From Clostridium sp. CAG:567 (lineage in GTDB: Bacteria > Bacillota > Clostridia > TANB77 > CAG-508), in NCBI GenBank assembly GCA_000437855.1, contig FR902188.1, positions 1 through 22,676 of the forward strand: 22,676 nt of DNA, given 5' to 3'. The translations under genes were made by a program, and so were the position numbers. The notes below the pieces were generated by a model, which had not been told where the DNA came from, did no database searches, and saw only the letters and a list, made by a program, of their open reading frames with translations. Every line of letters starts with the position of its first letter. The first letter of the stretch is position 1. Shown in pieces: positions 22,137 to 22,676 of this stretch.

Positions 22137-22676
22137 TTATCTAATGATTCCATCTTTTTTCATCTTGTTTATTATTTTTGCATAAACTCTATCTCTTACC
22201 CATGGTTCTGATGTTGTTTCTAAAACCTCATTAATAGGAACCCATTTTACTCCACTATTTTCATCTTCTTTTATGTGTATAGCTTCGTTTTCATCAGCTT
22301 CTAATAAATATGTTACATTAAGATGAACATGTGAAGCTACATACTTTCCTCTTTTCTCATGACCGTTTACATTGATTATTTCTAATGAATAAATATCTTT
22401 AGAAATAGGAGTAACATTCTTTATTCCTGTTTCTTCTTTTGCTTCTTTCATAGCCACATATAGAAGGTCACTATCTCCATCACTATGTCCTCCTGTCCAT
22501 GCCCACGAATTATATATTTTATGATATATCATCAAGATTTTTGTTCTTTCTTTGTTAAGAATAAATGATGAGCTTGTAAAATGTCCATATTCATTTTGTC
22601 TAGTTAACACATCATCAAAATCATCAATATATTTTAGCATCACCTTTTTTTCAACTTCTTCTTGTTCATTATATGC
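22137..22676 (-). CDS. Nudix hydrolase, 5' end beyond the window
   Basis: The frame is open to the window edge (YNEQEEVEKKVMLKYIDDF), and the GTG/ATG pair at 22643/22640 has no correctly spaced ribosome binding site, so the start lies outside. At least 179 residues are visible. The core begins near GHFTSSSFILN, and the Nudix-box region reads GGHSDGDSDLLYVAMKEAKEETGI. The EExG end is intact, but the first conserved Glu is Ser and the Arg is Lys, as in some ADP-ribose- or IDI-like branches. The substrate is unknown. It is followed by the Pro-rich gene on the same strand after a 60-bp gap. Confidence 0.82.
   Translation of the reverse strand, partial: AYNEQEEVEKKVMLKYIDDFDDVLTRQNEYGHFTSSSFILNKERTKILMIYHKIYNSWAWTGGHSDGDSDLLYVAMKEAKEETGIKNVTPISKDIYSLEIINVNGHEKRGKYVASHVHLNVTYLLEADENEAIHIKEDENSGVKWVPINEVLETTSEPWVRDRVYAKIINKMKKDGIIR

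Noticed and set aside
1..22676. tRNA, rRNA, riboswitch and CRISPR features
   Set aside because: No cloverleaf, CCA-ended gene, rRNA segment, spaced repeat array or recognisable riboswitch core was seen on reading both strands.

Overview
The window is very AT-rich and comes from a spore-forming, low-GC Gram-positive bacterium, most likely class Clostridia. The evidence is a yabP-yabQ-divIC block, a YtvI-like sporulation permease, a frameshifted prfB, typical AGGAGG ribosome binding sites and clostridial-type protein sequences. Almost all intact genes lie on the minus strand. No rRNA, tRNA or CRISPR array was seen.

Layout. 1-730 is gene-free and holds a repeated palindrome and hairpins. 731-5458 (minus) is core chromosome: prfB (with a programmed +1 frameshift), a catalytic-domain-only aspartokinase, yabP, yabQ, divIC and rho. 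5513-8650 (minus) is a copper cluster: an Lgt-family membrane protein, a CopZ-like chaperone and the CopA P-type ATPase. 8721-16150 is an accessory island between the copper cluster and the 3' end of secA. 16151-18883 is secA. 18956-22676 holds a membrane-anchored DUF1980-like protein, a set of strong hairpins, an AI-2E/YtvI permease, a Cys-rich CBS protein, a Pro-rich protein and a Nudix gene cut by the window end.

The island is the interesting part. It contains intact cargo: a GNAT-DUF402 fusion, a SUKH/SMI1-KNR4 protein, a C39-like cysteine peptidase, an AbiEi/AbiEii toxin-antitoxin pair with its promoter inside a 22-bp inverted repeat, and a Nudix hydrolase. It also contains much debris: two separate tyrosine-integrase N-terminal stubs, an internally deleted transposase, a solo copy of the same IS left end, and several chimeric relics in which the beginning of one gene is joined to the end of another. 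Short SEC-C codas, which resemble the last 14 codons of secA, occur at 13016 and 8776. Two of the three SEC-C ends (secA itself and the 13016 copy) are followed on the same strand by a hairpin and then an integrase N-terminus, about 180 and 220 bp downstream. One reading is that integrative elements have repeatedly entered the 3' end of secA and then decayed. The alternative is that the codas belong to decayed SEC-C-tailed accessory proteins. The sequence alone does not decide between them.

How the genes work together. CopZ passes Cu(I) to CopA, which moves it across the membrane. YabP, YabQ and YtvI belong to sporulation and DivIC to division. Rho, RF2 and SecA are housekeeping factors for transcription, translation and export. 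AbiEi represses and neutralises AbiEii, giving addiction or phage abortive infection. Several start codons were moved inward from the longest open frame because a Shine-Dalgarno sequence fits the inner codon better.
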